From Rhizobiaceae bacterium (GTDB lineage: Bacteria > Pseudomonadota > Alphaproteobacteria > Rhizobiales > Rhizobiaceae), in assembly GCA_028865845.1 (NCBI GenBank), contig JAGWJK010000413.1, forward strand, positions 1 through 5,108: a DNA stretch of 5,108 nucleotides. The letters run 5' to 3'. A program made the translations under genes and the position numbers. Below are positions 1-5,108 of this stretch, in pieces. The notes under the pieces are model-generated. The model searched no databases, had not been told where the DNA came from, and worked only from the letters and a program-made list of their open reading frames with translations. How positions within the stretch are numbered: the stretch's first letter is position 1; the number at the start of each line of letters is the position of its first letter.

Positions 1-786
1 ATGCCGTTCGCGGATCTTTTCCTGCAGCGATGCCGTCGCCTTGGCCATCAGGCCGATCTCGTTGCGCATCTCCACATGCGGGATCGCAACCTTCACATCC
101 TCATCCGCAACCGCCTTCAGCGCTCCGTGGACGTCCGTCAACGGCTTGGTGATGCCGCGGATGAAATAGAGCGCTGCGCCAATGCCGATCAGGAAGACCG
201 CACCGCAGATCAGCAGTGCCTTCCACATCGTCGCATCGACCTGCGCTTCGAGGTCGTCCATGTAGACGCCGGAACCGAGAACGATCTTCCAGGGCTGGAA
301 TGCTGCCGAATAGCTGCCCTTCAGGAAGACCTGATTGTCGGGCATGCCCGGCTTGTTCCAGTAGTAAACTGTCCGGCCGCCGCCGTTGATGCCCTTCTGC
401 ACCAGTTCCTTGCTGAAATAGGTGCCGCGCTTGTCGACCTGGCTGGACATGTCCTTGCCGATGTTGACCGGGCTCGGATTGATCAGCTGAATCACGTTGA
501 AATCGAAGCCGAAGATATAACCGTTCGGCTGAAAGGTGACATGGGTCAGAACCTTGACGGCTTCGGCCTGGGCGGCCTCGTGCGTCATCTCGCCGGCTTT
601 TTCGCGCTGATAATAGCCGTCCAAAATAGAGATACCGGTCTCAACCTGCGTGCGAAGCATGTCGAAACGATCATCGTAGATGGAATCGGCCTGCGATTTG
701 ATCTGGAAATAGGTCGCCACCGCGAAGGCGGCCATAAGGATGCCGACAAGGGCAAAAAGCTGATGAGCGATCTTGAGGTTCTTCAT
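1..786 (-). CDS. Methyl-accepting chemotaxis protein, sCache sensor type (N-terminal part, cut by window edge)
   Basis: This is an inner-membrane chemoreceptor: it senses a small molecule in the periplasm and signals through CheW/CheA to the flagellar motor. The window holds 262 codons from the ATG at 784-786 and no stop. Seen in the translation: a short N-terminal cytoplasmic piece, TM1 at about residues 10-27, a periplasmic domain at about 28-188, TM2 at 189-209 (KALLICGAVFLIGIG...), then a HAMP linker from residue 210 (RGITKPLTDV) with the NEIG-type helix 2. The periplasmic part fits a single Cache (sCache_2) domain: NGYIFGFDF at 88-96, GGGRTVYYW at 135-143 and the closing PWKIVLGSGVYMDD at 165-178. 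Known small ligands of this class include short carboxylates, but the ligand here cannot be read from sequence. The start is supported by GAGG at 792-795, five bases upstream. The methylation helices and signalling hairpin lie outside the window, so a different HAMP-linked output domain cannot be formally excluded. Confidence 0.9.
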   Translation of the reverse strand, partial: MKNLKIAHQLFALVGILMAAFAVATYFQIKSQADSIYDDRFDMLRTQVETGISILDGYYQREKAGEMTHEAAQAEAVKVLTHVTFQPNGYIFGFDFNVIQLINPSPVNIGKDMSSQVDKRGTYFSKELVQKGINGGGRTVYYWNKPGMPDNQVFLKGSYSAAFQPWKIVLGSGVYMDDLEAQVDATMWKALLICGAVFLIGIGAALYFIRGITKPLTDVHGALKAVADEDVKVAIPHVEMRNEIGLMAKATASLQEKIRERH

Positions 787-822
787 AAATGCCTCGCAAC
801 GGGGGTCGGGTTGGATACCGGC

Positions 823-837
823 GCGGTTTCCTACCGC
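823..837 (-). other. Small hairpin in the chemoreceptor mRNA leader
   Basis: Read leftward, GCGGT and ACCGC form a perfect 5-bp stem closing a 5-base AGGAA loop. It lies 36 bases upstream of the chemoreceptor start codon and about 27 bases upstream of its Shine-Dalgarno. It is small and could be chance in GC-rich DNA. The purine loop resembles a Shine-Dalgarno core, but no start codon follows closely. Confidence 0.25.
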
Positions 838-1013
838 CTGTGCGATCGTCTGGGAGGCCCCTTACGCTTGCCGCTGCTCGAATTGACATGCTGCTGTCCG
901 GTTCAAGCAAAATCGCGCGTTATGTCTAATAAATATTTAATCAAAACAGAGTGATCGGAATTTAACCAGTTTTAAGCAACGGCTTTGTTGCAACGCAATA
1001 AACAATACTAAAC

Positions 1014-1053
1014 TTATTGTCTTTTCAGGAAACATAGCTCCTGGTTATTGTCT
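1014..1053. repeat. 9-bp direct repeat TTATTGTCT, two copies 31 bp apart, flanking a short inverted repeat
   Basis: TTATTGTCT occurs at 1014-1022 and again at 1045-1053, start to start 31 bp, close to three helical turns. Between the copies, CAGGA (1026-1030) and TCCTG (1039-1043) form inverted arms. A related TTATGTCT lies at 920-927. The arrangement resembles a regulator binding region upstream of the chemoreceptor gene. No known operator consensus is recognised, and chance is possible in an AT-rich stretch. Confidence 0.35.
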
Positions 1054-1065
1054 ATACAAAACAAA

Positions 1066-1093
1066 TGCGCCCCCGCTTCTCTTCGGGGGCGCA
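1066..1093 (-). terminator. Rho-independent terminator of the small exported-protein gene
   Basis: Positions 1066-1075 (TGCGCCCCCG) pair perfectly with 1084-1093 (CGGGGGCGCA) around an 8-base loop: a 10-bp stem, nine of the pairs G-C. Read on the minus strand the stem is followed at once by TTTGTTTTGT, so termination is leftward. On the plus strand no T-run follows the stem, so it looks one-directional. It lies about 75 bp past the stop codon at 1168-1170, ends that transcript (and any read-through from purD), and shields the chemoreceptor gene beyond it. Confidence 0.85.
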
Positions 1094-1167
1094 CTGGTCC
1101 GCCTTACGGCGAAACCCGTCGACCGAAACCTTGGCCGGGCGGGGCAGGGAACGGGGTTTCGGCAGTT

Positions 1168-1599
1168 TTACTGCTGGCGAAGCTGGAAGCTCGAAAGGTC
1201 GAGCGGCGCGGGCGATTTCGCCTCGCCGGACTGCGGCACGGCGGCGGTCTTTGCCGTCATATCGATGCCGTCGGTCGGAGCGCCTGCTGCCTCGAGGGCT
1301 TCCGGCGTCGGCTTGGAAATGAAGACGACCGGGGATCCGCCCATCCACGCTTCGGTGCGAACCACCTTGGTCTGGCCGTCGATGTCGCGCACGACGATCG
1401 ACTGCGTGCCTGGCGCCAGTTGCGGCACCACATAGTCCTTCTTGGCGATCTGTGGCTTGATGGCCGGGCAATCCTTGCAGACCTTGTCGATGATGCTGCC
1501 GGCGCCTGTTCCGCTCTTGCTGTCGATCGGCAGGATGGACGACGCCATGGCCGAGCCGCCGGCCAGGACAAAAGCCAAAGTCAGGATGAAGGGACGCAT
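1168..1599 (-). CDS. Small exported protein with CxxC motif, possibly HPE1-like (143 aa)
   Basis: The predicted 143-residue protein starts MRPFILTLAFVLAGGSAMAS, a typical Sec signal peptide with likely signal peptidase I cleavage after AMA at residue 19, so the mature product should be periplasmic or secreted. The mature part shows CKDC at 41-44 (followed by PAIKP), YVVPQLAPGTQ near 56-66, and RTEAWMGGSPVVFISK at 81-96, then a low-complexity Ala/Pro/Ser tail to the end. No membrane segment follows the signal peptide and no catalytic motif is recognised. From memory the SI...C.DCP...VP.LAPGTQ...RTEAWMGGSPVVF pattern resembles Rhizobiaceae proteins annotated as plant virulence effector HPE1-like; I could not check this. 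ATG at 1597-1599 is preferred over the in-frame GTG at 1606-1608, because GGAG (1608-1611) lies eight bases before the ATG and overlaps the GTG. The gene lies 116 bp downstream of purD on the same strand and is followed by a strong terminator. Confidence 0.85.
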   Translation of the reverse strand: MRPFILTLAFVLAGGSAMASSILPIDSKSGTGAGSIIDKVCKDCPAIKPQIAKKDYVVPQLAPGTQSIVVRDIDGQTKVVRTEAWMGGSPVVFISKPTPEALEAAGAPTDGIDMTAKTAAVPQSGEAKSPAPLDLSSFQLRQQ

Positions 1600-1715
1600 A
1601 AAAACCACTCCGTCTCACGTTGAGAGGAGAATAACGCCGCTTTGTTTCCATCCCGTCAGGAGATTAGGTAAAAGTTTAGTGGACGACGAAAATCGGCACA
1701 GCCCGGCGGTTAATC
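1600..1715. other. Intergenic region between purD and the small exported-protein gene
   Basis: These 116 bp carry the leader of the small gene. I find no convincing sigma-70-like promoter on the minus strand: the best candidates, for example a TGACGG/GTTATT pair 17 bases apart, match poorly. There is also no clear GC-rich terminator directly behind the purD stop. The only well-formed structure is the hairpin at 1608-1629. The small gene may therefore depend partly on read-through from purD, or use a promoter I cannot recognise. Confidence 0.45.
1608..1629 (-). promoter_or_regulatory. Hairpin sequestering the Shine-Dalgarno of the small exported-protein gene
   Basis: In the leftward transcript, CUCCUCUCA (1629-1621) pairs with UGAGA (1617-1613) and GGAG (1611-1608) across a 3-base ACG loop, with one bulged C at 1612: nine base pairs in total. 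The GGAG arm is the apparent Shine-Dalgarno of the gene starting at 1599, so the folded form would hide the whole ribosome binding site. The stem is followed by UGGUUUUU and then the AUG, so the same structure also looks like a weak intrinsic terminator or attenuator. Pairing is seen directly; function is inferred. Confidence 0.5.
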
Positions 1716-2987
1716 TTATGCCTGTTCGCGCTCGATCGCGCGCCAGCCGATATCGCTGCGGCAGAAGCCGTTTTCCCATTTCACCTGGCTTGCGACCGCG
1801 TAAGCTCGCTTATGGGCCTCGCCAACGGTCTTTCCGGTCGCGGTGACGTTGAGCACGCGGCCGCCGGTCGCAACCAACGCGCCGTCCTTGAGCGCCGTCC
1901 CGGCATGAAACACCTTCGCACCGTCGGTGTCGGCGGGGAGGGCGCCGATCGGCGTGTTCTTGGCGTAGGAGCCGGGGTAGCCCTTCGAGGCCATCACCAC
2001 GGTGAGTGCTGGCTCGTCGCTCCATTCGGCGCTGACCTGGTCGAGCGTACCGTTTGCGCAGGCCAAAAGCAGTGGCAGCAGATCGCTCTTCAAGCGCATC
2101 ATCAGCACCTGGCACTCCGGATCGCCGAAGCGGACGTTGTATTCGATCAGTTCCGGCCCCTTGGCGGTGATCATCAATCCGGCGAAGAAGACGCCGGAGA
2201 AGGGATGGCCGCTTTCCGCCATGCCGCGCATTGTAGGCTCGATGATTTCTTTCATAGTGCGTTCGACCATGTCGGGCGTCATAACGGGTGCCGGCGAATA
2301 GGCGCCCATGCCGCCGGTATTCGGCCCGGTATCGCCATCGCCGACCCGCTTGTGATCCTGGGCGGTTGCCAGCGCCAGCGCGTGCGTGCCGTCGCAGAGG
2401 CAGAAGAAGCTTGCCTCCTCGCCATCAAGATATGCTTCGATCACCACTTCGGCGCCGGCCGCGCCAAACGCGCCTTCAAAACAATCGTCCACGGCCGCGA
2501 GCGCTTCGTCGACCGTCATGGCGACGGTCACGCCCTTGCCGGCCGCCAGCCCATCTGCCTTGACGACGATGGGCGCACCCTGCAGGCGAATATAGGCCTT
2601 CGCCTTCGGCGCGTTGTTGAAACGCTGATAGGCTCCGGTCGGAATATCGTAGCGGGCGCAGATGTCCTTGGTGAACCCTTTCGAGCCTTCGAGTTGCGCT
2701 GCCGCCGCAGACGGCCCGAAAACAGCAATGCCGTCGGCGCGCAGTCGATCGGCAAGACCGGCGACCAGAGGCGCCTCGGGTCCAACCACCACGAAATCGA
2801 TCGCCTTTTCCTTGCAGAAGGCGGCGACCGCGTCGTTGTCTTCCGTGTTGATGGCAACGAGCGTCGCGTGCTCGGCAATGCCGGGATTGCCGGGAGCCGC
2901 GTAAAATTCCGTCATCAGCGGCGATTGTGCGAGCTTCCAGGCCAGGGCATGTTCACGTCCGCCCGATCCGATCAACAAAACTTTCAT
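1716..2987 (-). CDS. purD: Phosphoribosylamine--glycine ligase (GAR synthetase)
   Basis: This cytoplasmic ATP-grasp enzyme joins 5-phosphoribosylamine and glycine, using ATP, to form glycinamide ribonucleotide, the second step of de novo purine synthesis. The gene is complete: 423 residues, the usual bacterial PurD length. The N-terminal domain opens with [20 protein letters not shown] (GxGGREHA at 7-14). The ATP-grasp domain runs from about residue 100 and shows [11 protein letters not shown] at 143-153, the PurD signature region [20 protein letters not shown] at 211-230, and [10 protein letters not shown] at 282-291 with the metal-binding Glu and Asn. A C-terminal lid domain ends near [22 protein letters not shown]. 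The start is fixed by AGAGGA seven bases upstream and by the family N-terminus. It is divergent from tex (206 bp apart) and transcribed toward the small exported-protein gene. No frameshift or missing motif is seen; this is a single-function PurD, not fused to PurM or PurN. Confidence 0.98.
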   Translation of the reverse strand: MKVLLIGSGGREHALAWKLAQSPLMTEFYAAPGNPGIAEHATLVAINTEDNDAVAAFCKEKAIDFVVVGPEAPLVAGLADRLRADGIAVFGPSAAAAQLEGSKGFTKDICARYDIPTGAYQRFNNAPKAKAYIRLQGAPIVVKADGLAAGKGVTVAMTVDEALAAVDDCFEGAFGAAGAEVVIEAYLDGEEASFFCLCDGTHALALATAQDHKRVGDGDTGPNTGGMGAYSPAPVMTPDMVERTMKEIIEPTMRGMAESGHPFSGVFFAGLMITAKGPELIEYNVRFGDPECQVLMMRLKSDLLPLLLACANGTLDQVSAEWSDEPALTVVMASKGYPGSYAKNTPIGALPADTDGAKVFHAGTALKDGALVATGGRVLNVTATGKTVGEAHKRAYAVASQVKWENGFCRSDIGWRAIEREQA

Positions 2988-3003
2988 GGCTTGTCCTCTC
3001 GTT

Positions 3004-3023
3004 GCACCCGCAGGCTTGGGTGC
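3004..3023 (-). other. Hairpin just upstream of the purD ribosome binding site
   Basis: GCACCC (3004-3009) and GGGTGC (3018-3023) are perfect 6-bp inverted arms around an 8-base loop. In the purD transcript the hairpin ends eight bases before the AGAGGA Shine-Dalgarno and leaves it free. It could tune mRNA stability or translation of purD. It does not correspond to a riboswitch I recognise. Confidence 0.35.
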
Positions 3024-3059
3024 CGCGCGCCTCCGGCTTGCACGCTCCCGGTTTGTGCG

Positions 3060-3088
3060 CGGTTAAGCGGGGCGGCGGAAAAGGTCAA
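3060..3088 (-). promoter_or_regulatory. Candidate purD promoter
   Basis: On the minus strand CTTGACC appears (TTGACC at 3088-3083), matching the CTTGAC form of the -35 hexamer common in rhizobial housekeeping promoters. At a 16-base spacing TTAACC follows (3066-3061), and at 17 bases TAACCG (3065-3060); both are weak -10 matches. Placement suits a leader of about 65 bases in front of purD. This is a motif match only. Confidence 0.3.
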
Positions 3089-3125
3089 GCGGCAAATCCT
3101 GTGGAGGCGCTGGCGATTAGGGATT

Positions 3126-3152
3126 GCACAACATTGCCATGCCTTTTTGTGC
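3126..3152. repeat. Inverted repeat GCACAA-N15-TTGTGC in the tex/purD divergent region
   Basis: GCACAA at 3126-3131 and TTGTGC at 3147-3152 are perfect inverted half-sites whose starts are 21 bp apart, two helical turns. This spacing suits a dimeric DNA-binding protein. The repeat overlaps the best tex promoter candidate. No known regulator consensus is recognised. Confidence 0.35.
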
Positions 3153-3161
3153 CAGTATGGT
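3134..3161 (+). promoter_or_regulatory. Candidate tex promoter
   Basis: TTGCCA (3134-3139) and TATGGT (3156-3161) are separated by 16 bases and resemble sigma-70 -35 and -10 hexamers. Transcription would begin near 3168, giving a leader of about 25 bases before the tex start codon. A motif match only; other weak candidates exist in the region. Confidence 0.35.
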
Positions 3162-3193
3162 CCCGCCTCCTCAAGTCCAGTTCAGAGAATCAT

Positions 3194-5108
3194 ATGGCCG
3201 CCGATATCAGCTCCCTTGCCGCAACCATCGCCAACGAGATCAATTCGCGCCAGGATCAAGCGAAAGCAGCAATCGAATTGCTGGACGAAGGCGCGACCGT
3301 TCCCTTCATCGCGCGTTACCGCAAGGAAGTCACCGGCGGGCTCGATGACACGCAGCTGCGCACGCTCGCCGAACGCCTTGTCTATCTGCGCGAGCTCGAA
3401 GCCCGCCGCAGCGCGATCGTCGAGTCGATCACCGGCCAGGGAAAGATGACCGACGAGCTGATGCGCAAGATCGCCGTCGTCGCCACCAAGGCGGAACTGG
3501 AAGATCTTTACCTGCCCTTCAAGCCGAAGCGCCGCACCCGCGCCGAAATCGCCCGCGAACGTGGTCTCGGCCCGCTGGCAGACACGATCCTTGCCGATCG
3601 TTCGAAAGAGCCGGCGACGCTTGCAGAAGGGTTCATTACCGCCGATGTGGCCGACGTCAAGACGGCCCTCGAAGGCGCGCGCGATATCATCGCCGAAGGG
3701 ATTGCTGAAAATGCCGACCTTCTCGGCAAGCTGCGCACCTACATGAAGGCGAACGCGCTGCTGAAGGCCAAGGTCGTCGACGGGAAACAGGAGGCAGGCG
3801 CGAAGTTCTCCGATTATTTCGATCACCAGGAACGCTGGGCAACCGCGCCGGGCCATCGCGCGCTCGCCATGCTGCGCGGCTGGAACGAAGAGATTCTGAC
3901 GCTGACCATCGAAGTCGATGTCGACGCCGTCTCGCCGAACAAGCCCGTCGAGCGGATGATCGCCACCGCTTATGAAATCGGCGGCAACCGCCTCGGCGAC
4001 CGCTGGCTGACCGACGTCGCAAGCTGGACCTGGCGCGTGAAGCTCTCCATGTCGCTGTCCCTCGACCTGATGCGCGAATTGCGCGAGCGCGCCGAGGAAG
4101 AGGCGATCCACGTCTTCGCCCTCAATCTCAAGGATCTGCTGCTGGCCGCACCCGCCGGCTCGCGCGCCACCATGGGCCTCGATCCGGGCATCCGCACCGG
4201 CGTCAAGGTCGCCGTCGTCGACGGCACGGGCAAGGTGCTCGATACGACCACCGTCTATCCTTTCCCGCCGAAAAACGATGTGCGCGGCACGCAGGCCACG
4301 CTGGCGGCCCTCGTCCGCAAGCACAAGGTCGAGCTGATCTCCATCGGCAACGGCACCGGCAGCCGTGAGACCGAGAAGCTAGTGGCCGACATGCTGGCCG
4401 ATCTGCCGGCGCCGAAGCCGACCAAGGTCATCGTCTCCGAAGCCGGCGCTTCGGTCTATTCGGCCTCTGAAACCGCGGCACTCGAATTCCCCGGCCTCGA
4501 CGTCTCGCTGCGCGGCGCCGTCTCCATCGCCCGCCGCCTGCAGGACCCGCTGGCAGAGCTCGTCAAGATCGAGCCGAAGTCGATCGGCGTCGGCCAGTAT
4601 CAGCACGACGTCGACCAGCAGAAACTGTCACGCTCTCTGGACGCAGTCGTCGAAGATGCGGTGAACGCTGTCGGCGTCGACCTCAACACCGCTTCCGCGC
4701 CGTTGCTTGCCCGCGTTTCGGGTCTCGGACCATCGATCGCCGATGCGATCGTCAAGCATCGTGACGGCGAGGGGCGTTTCGAAACCCGGCGCGATCTTCT
4801 GAAAGTCGCGCGGCTCGGGCAGCGCACCTTCGAACAATGCGCGGGCTTCCTGCGTATTCCGAACGGCAAGGAGCCGCTGGACGCTTCCTCCGTACACCCG
4901 GAAGCCTACGGCGTCGCCAAGAAGATCGTCGCTGCCTGCGGCCGCGATTTGCGCAGCCTGATGGGAGACGCGGCGGCACTCAAGGCCATCGATCCCCGCC
5001 AGTTCATCGACGACAAGTTCGGCCTGCCGACCGTGCGCGACATCATCGCCGAACTGGAAAAGCCGGGCCGCGACCCTCGCCCCAGCTTCAAGACCGCGAC
5101 CTTTGCCG
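3194..5108 (+). CDS. tex: Tex family RNA-binding transcription accessory protein (C-terminus beyond window)
   Basis: Tex is a cytoplasmic nucleic-acid-binding protein conserved across bacteria. It was named for effects on toxin gene expression in Bordetella and is related in architecture to eukaryotic Spt6. The window holds 638 complete codons with no internal stop; family members are about 770-780 residues. Seen: the N-terminal helical domain with [14 protein letters not shown] at 35-48 and [16 protein letters not shown] at 102-117; a YqgF/RNase H-like domain from about 326 with GLDPGIRTG (328-336), [11 protein letters not shown] (384-394) and the conserved [11 protein letters not shown] (416-426); GVGQYQHDV at 465-473; and helix-hairpin-helix repeats around VGVDLNTAS (493) and [15 protein letters not shown] (509). 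The C-terminal S1 domain is missing only because the window ends. ATG at 3194-3196 matches the family N-terminus, with AGAGAA a few bases upstream as a weak Shine-Dalgarno. An upstream in-frame GTG at 3149-3151 is less likely. The gene is divergent from purD. Confidence 0.97.
   Translation, partial: MAADISSLAATIANEINSRQDQAKAAIELLDEGATVPFIARYRKEVTGGLDDTQLRTLAERLVYLRELEARRSAIVESITGQGKMTDELMRKIAVVATKAELEDLYLPFKPKRRTRAEIARERGLGPLADTILADRSKEPATLAEGFITADVADVKTALEGARDIIAEGIAENADLLGKLRTYMKANALLKAKVVDGKQEAGAKFSDYFDHQERWATAPGHRALAMLRGWNEEILTLTIEVDVDAVSPNKPVERMIATAYEIGGNRLGDRWLTDVASWTWRVKLSMSLSLDLMRELRERAEEEAIHVFALNLKDLLLAAPAGSRATMGLDPGIRTGVKVAVVDGTGKVLDTTTVYPFPPKNDVRGTQATLAALVRKHKVELISIGNGTGSRETEKLVADMLADLPAPKPTKVIVSEAGASVYSASETAALEFPGLDVSLRGAVSIARRLQDPLAELVKIEPKSIGVGQYQHDVDQQKLSRSLDAVVEDAVNAVGVDLNTASAPLLARVSGLGPSIADAIVKHRDGEGRFETRRDLLKVARLGQRTFEQCAGFLRIPNGKEPLDASSVHPEAYGVAKKIVAACGRDLRSLMGDAAALKAIDPRQFIDDKFGLPTVRDIIAELEKPGRDPRPSFKTATFA

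Larger units (their letters stand above)
787..1065. other. AT-rich intergenic region upstream of the chemoreceptor gene
   Basis: This 279-bp non-coding stretch has no plausible gene on either strand; the open frames crossing it are continuations of antisense shadows. About 903-1065 is far more AT-rich than the flanking genes, as expected for a promoter region. It must hold the promoter of the leftward chemoreceptor gene, but no clean -35/-10 pair stands out on the minus strand. The best I find is TTGATT with a poor -10 (TAACGC) 16 bases downstream, around 917-944, which I do not call. Other structure: a short hairpin at 823-837, GCAAC/GTTGC arms at 977-981 and 988-992, a 9-bp direct repeat TTATTGTCT at 1014-1022 and 1045-1053, and CAGGA/TCCTG arms between the repeats. 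The right end is the U-tract of the terminator of the next gene. Confidence 0.6.

Noticed and set aside
883..888. TTGACA on the plus strand as a promoter -35 for a rightward transcript
   Set aside because: No -10-like hexamer lies 16-18 bases downstream, and no rightward gene follows until tex.
1..954. Plus-strand open frame of 317 codons opposite the chemoreceptor
   Set aside because: It is a mirror of the chemoreceptor coding frame. The reverse strand gives a coherent TM-Cache-TM-HAMP protein, so this frame is not a gene.
977..992. GCAAC/GTTGC hairpin as a terminator
   Set aside because: It has only a 5-bp stem, and no proper U-run follows on either strand; no gene ends nearby on a strand that would need it.
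1048..1623. Plus-strand open frame opposite the small exported-protein gene
   Set aside because: It starts before a strong terminator hairpin on the other strand, has no signal or domain, and mirrors a frame with a clear signal peptide and Shine-Dalgarno.
2988..3060. purD RNA motif or purine riboswitch in the purD leader
   Set aside because: Only one 6-bp hairpin is present; there is no three-way junction or purine riboswitch core, and the known purD RNA motif that I recall is from epsilonproteobacteria.
3130..3155. Possible sigma-54 promoter on the minus strand (TGGCAC followed by GGCA)
   Set aside because: The GG and GC elements are one base too close for the -24/-12 spacing, and the TT before GC is missing.
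1812..3449. Plus-strand open frame of 545 codons running opposite purD and into the start of tex
   Set aside because: It is antisense to all but the last ~100 bases of the purD coding region and then overlaps tex in another frame. The translation is rich in Arg, His and Gly with no recognisable domain, as expected for the mirror frame of a GC-rich gene. purD and tex are certain from their motifs.
3182..4324. Minus-strand open frame of 380 codons opposite tex
   Set aside because: It is fully antisense to tex, whose motifs are unmistakable. The composition (many Arg, Gly, Asp) is that of a codon-bias shadow. No ribosome binding site or family similarity is seen.

Overview
The window looks like chromosomal DNA from an alphaproteobacterium of the Rhizobiaceae (Rhizobium/Agrobacterium type). 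The reasons are high-GC coding sequence with strong third-position GC bias, PurD and Tex proteins of alphaproteobacterial character, and a short secreted protein of a kind I associate with Rhizobiaceae. The genus assignment is inference from sequence character, not from a search.

Layout, left to right. (1) Positions 1-786, minus strand: the N-terminal 262 residues of a methyl-accepting chemotaxis protein (TM1, single-Cache periplasmic sensor, TM2, HAMP). Its signalling domain lies beyond the left edge. (2) Positions 787-1065: an AT-rich intergenic stretch of 279 bp with the mcp leader and presumably its promoter. It holds a small hairpin, a 9-bp direct repeat and a short inverted repeat. (3) Positions 1066-1093: a strong intrinsic terminator reading leftward. 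(4) Positions 1168-1599, minus: a 143-residue exported protein with a signal peptide and a CxxC motif, tentatively HPE1-like. Its Shine-Dalgarno sequence lies in the 3' arm of a 9-bp hairpin. (5) Positions 1716-2987, minus: complete purD (GAR synthetase, purine biosynthesis). (6) Positions 2988-3193: the divergent intergenic region between purD and tex. (7) Positions 3194-5108, plus: the first 638 codons of tex, a conserved RNA-binding transcription-associated protein, running off the right edge before its S1 domain.

The genes do not form one pathway. purD and tex are housekeeping genes transcribed divergently. The small exported protein lies 116 bp downstream of purD on the same strand and could be partly co-transcribed with it. 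The terminator then separates this unit from the mcp gene.

I see no phage, insertion sequence, CRISPR, tRNA, rRNA or defence genes, and no evidence of an undescribed multi-gene system. The most interesting signal is the hairpin that pairs the whole Shine-Dalgarno of the small exported-protein gene and runs straight into a U-tract before the start codon. It could act as a translational switch or as an attenuator/terminator after purD. Several long open frames opposite mcp, purD and tex are antisense shadows of GC-rich genes and were rejected.
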